Origin: Natrarchaeobius oligotrophus
Lineage (GTDB): Archaea; Halobacteriota; Halobacteria; Halobacteriales; Natrialbaceae
Assembly: GCF_003841465.1 (NCBI RefSeq)
Contig: NZ_REFZ01000004.1
Coordinates: 248,001 to 312,000, forward strand
Length of the DNA stretch: 64,000 nt
Direction of reading: 5' to 3'
Both the position numbers and the translations under genes were made by a program. Position 1 is the first letter of the stretch. Every line of letters starts with the position of its first letter. The notes under the pieces are model-generated. The model made no database searches. It saw only the letters and a list, made by a program, of their open reading frames with translations, and was not told the DNA's origin. Of this stretch, positions 62,979-64,000 are shown one piece after another.

Positions 62979-63779
62979 TCACAATGGTGCTTCTAGGTGG
63001 CCATCTATTGATGCCCCGCGGACTTTGGTAGCGTAGTGAGGATCTGGTTCCCACCTAGCTGCAACAACAGGCCAGTGATTTGGTCCGCCCATTAGGCCAC
63101 AATCGTCTTCTACCCCAACAGTGTAGTTGCTCGAATCGGTAGCTAGTGAAAAGAGGGCTCCAGCTGCAGCCCCAGCACCCCCTCCAATAATAGTCCCAGC
63201 ACCAGGCTTCAGGGCTGAACCGATAGCTCCGCCGACCGCCGCACTGATCATTCCAGCTATTGTCGCTTGCCCAACTGCATTTAAATTCTCATTCAATTCG
63301 ACGGAGAACCCTGTGTAGTACTTGTCAACCCCAAGATCAGGGATACAGGAAGTTGGGCCTTTGTTTTCTGTGAACGTTGAAGTCCGTTCAACGACCCAAT
63401 CGTAATCAGGGATTCGATGGTCTTCTGGTGTAATTGTTTCTGCACTCATACGACTCTCTGGCTCTGCTACGGCAATTTTGTAGCTCCCGCTCCTCTGCTC
63501 TTCGAATTTGAATATCTTTTGCTCTACGTCGCCATTAGCTGTTCGAACACTGGTTGAAATCACTTCACTACCGTCTTTCATTGCTCCGATTTCTACGGAT
63601 TGTTCTACCGTTGGTACATGCGCTCTATCAACAGTGACCTTATTTTGATTAGTGGAGGGATCAGCTGCTGTCGTTCCAGCAAGTAATCCCGATCCGATGC
63701 AAACACCGATTCCCGATTTCAGTACTTTTCGTCGATTGGTTCTATTCTCTCCCGCCAATGATATTCTGTCACGCACCAC
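62979..63779 (-). CDS. Tat-exported protein with glycine-zipper segment
   Basis: GTG 63779 gives 266 aa with a Tat signal (NRRKVLKSG, hydrophobic stretch about 22-36, then TTAAD). The mature part has beta-rich sequence with no named domain, then an unusually long Gly/Ala-rich hydrophobic segment (169-212) with repeated G-x3-G spacing (VGGAIGSALKPGAG, GGGAGAAAGALF) that may insert in a membrane. Two cysteines flank it (GPTSCIPD, EDDCGLM). Weak codon similarity to neighbours and AT-rich DNA suggest acquisition. Pore-forming or bacteriocin-like (halocin-type) activity is possible but unproven. Confidence 0.65.
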   Translation of the reverse strand: MVRDRISLAGENRTNRRKVLKSGIGVCIGSGLLAGTTAADPSTNQNKVTVDRAHVPTVEQSVEIGAMKDGSEVISTSVRTANGDVEQKIFKFEEQRSGSYKIAVAEPESRMSAETITPEDHRIPDYDWVVERTSTFTENKGPTSCIPDLGVDKYYTGFSVELNENLNAVGQATIAGMISAAVGGAIGSALKPGAGTIIGGGAGAAAGALFSLATDSSNYTVGVEDDCGLMGGPNHWPVVAARWEPDPHYATKVRGASIDGHLEAPL

Positions 63780-64000
63780 ATTGTTCTATACTATCCTTTA
63801 ATTAAATGTTATCTGCTGTCTCATGATAGTGGTCGTCCTAAGGGATCCCCCCATTCCATTGGCTGTAATTCACACGTAGTGATATTTAGAAGGAACAAGG
63901 GCCAGGTAATTCATCAGTTTCTCACTTGAACAAAGAGTCAGATCTATTCATGGACAATTATAGCGGACTTATGGTAAGTTTTCGACGACTTCTGCACCCC
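63780..64000. other. AT-rich end of window with possible start of a cut-off gene
   Basis: TTTAATTA at about 63797-63804 is the likely TATA element of the glycine-zipper gene. At 63950 an ATG opens a frame (MDNYSGLMVSFRRLLHP) that runs off the window end; too short to judge. Nothing else is seen. Confidence 0.35.

Noticed and set aside
1-64000. CRISPR arrays or complete insertion sequences
   Set aside because: No regularly spaced 28-37 base repeats and no transposase-like protein were seen. The short tandem repeats found (24-base units near 52 kb) have no spacers.

Overview
The window is haloarchaeal chromosome, probably from a Natrialbales-type organism (the order is an inference from style, not a placement). 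The evidence is acidic, GC-rich proteins; leaderless genes with a TATA element about 25-30 bases before the start codon; Tat lipoprotein signals (RR plus LAGC); a PGF-CTERM tail; bacterioruberin, CobY/CbiZ and CdrS-FtsZ2 genes; archaeal aIF1A and aIF2-beta; and a tRNA-Tyr(GTA).

Layout. 0-7 kb: a 5'-truncated surface alpha/beta hydrolase, an M24-fold enzyme with an altered metal site, an SDR epimerase, a double EthD protein and a CaiB/BaiF CoA-transferase. 7-21 kb: a purine/hydantoin-type catabolic locus holding an NCS2 permease, a CocE/S15 hydrolase, a cyclase-type hydrolase, a molybdenum hydroxylase split over both strands (FAD subunit and CoxG on plus, 2Fe-2S and Mo subunits on minus), a dihydropyrimidinase/allantoinase-like hydrolase coupled to a MocA-like molybdopterin nucleotidyltransferase, and an IclR regulator flanked by copies of a GTYC-N9-GAAC dyad. 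21.5-23.6 kb: uvrB. 24-34 kb: a second catabolic locus with an enolase-superfamily dehydratase, a CUT1-type ABC importer lacking an ATPase gene, an MFS transporter, a creatininase-family hydrolase, an unassigned TIM-barrel-like protein, a second IclR regulator and an SDR dehydrogenase.

35-38.4 kb: the bacterioruberin operon crtD-lyeJ-cruF. 38.5-46.6 kb: a DUF2339 membrane protein, aIF1A, a cysteine-cluster protein, a halocyanin with a duplicated His-rich lipoprotein, a histidine kinase with membrane domains at both ends, a small HTH regulator and small hypotheticals. 46.7-52.7 kb: late cobalamin salvage and assembly (cbiZ, cobD, cobT, cobY, cobS, cbiB) with a HAD hydrolase. 52.9-56.7 kb: aIF2-beta with a TRAM domain, a DUF5789 protein, and a membrane/ATP-grasp fusion coupled to a tiny membrane protein. 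56.9-59.4 kb: tRNA-Tyr with a duplicated 3' end, then cdrL, cdrS and ftsZ2 with an array of GTAAGAC dyads. 59.5-61.6 kb: a sugar nucleotidyltransferase and ncsA.

61.6-64 kb: a visibly AT-richer, probably acquired tail with a frameshifted HTH regulator, a small membrane protein and a Tat-exported glycine-zipper protein. The strongest leads for something little described are the membrane/ATP-grasp pair (54.5-56.7 kb), the AT-rich glycine-zipper module (61.7-63.8 kb), the halocyanin/His-rich lipoprotein pair (41.7-43.3 kb) and the cdr operator array (57.86-58.03 kb).
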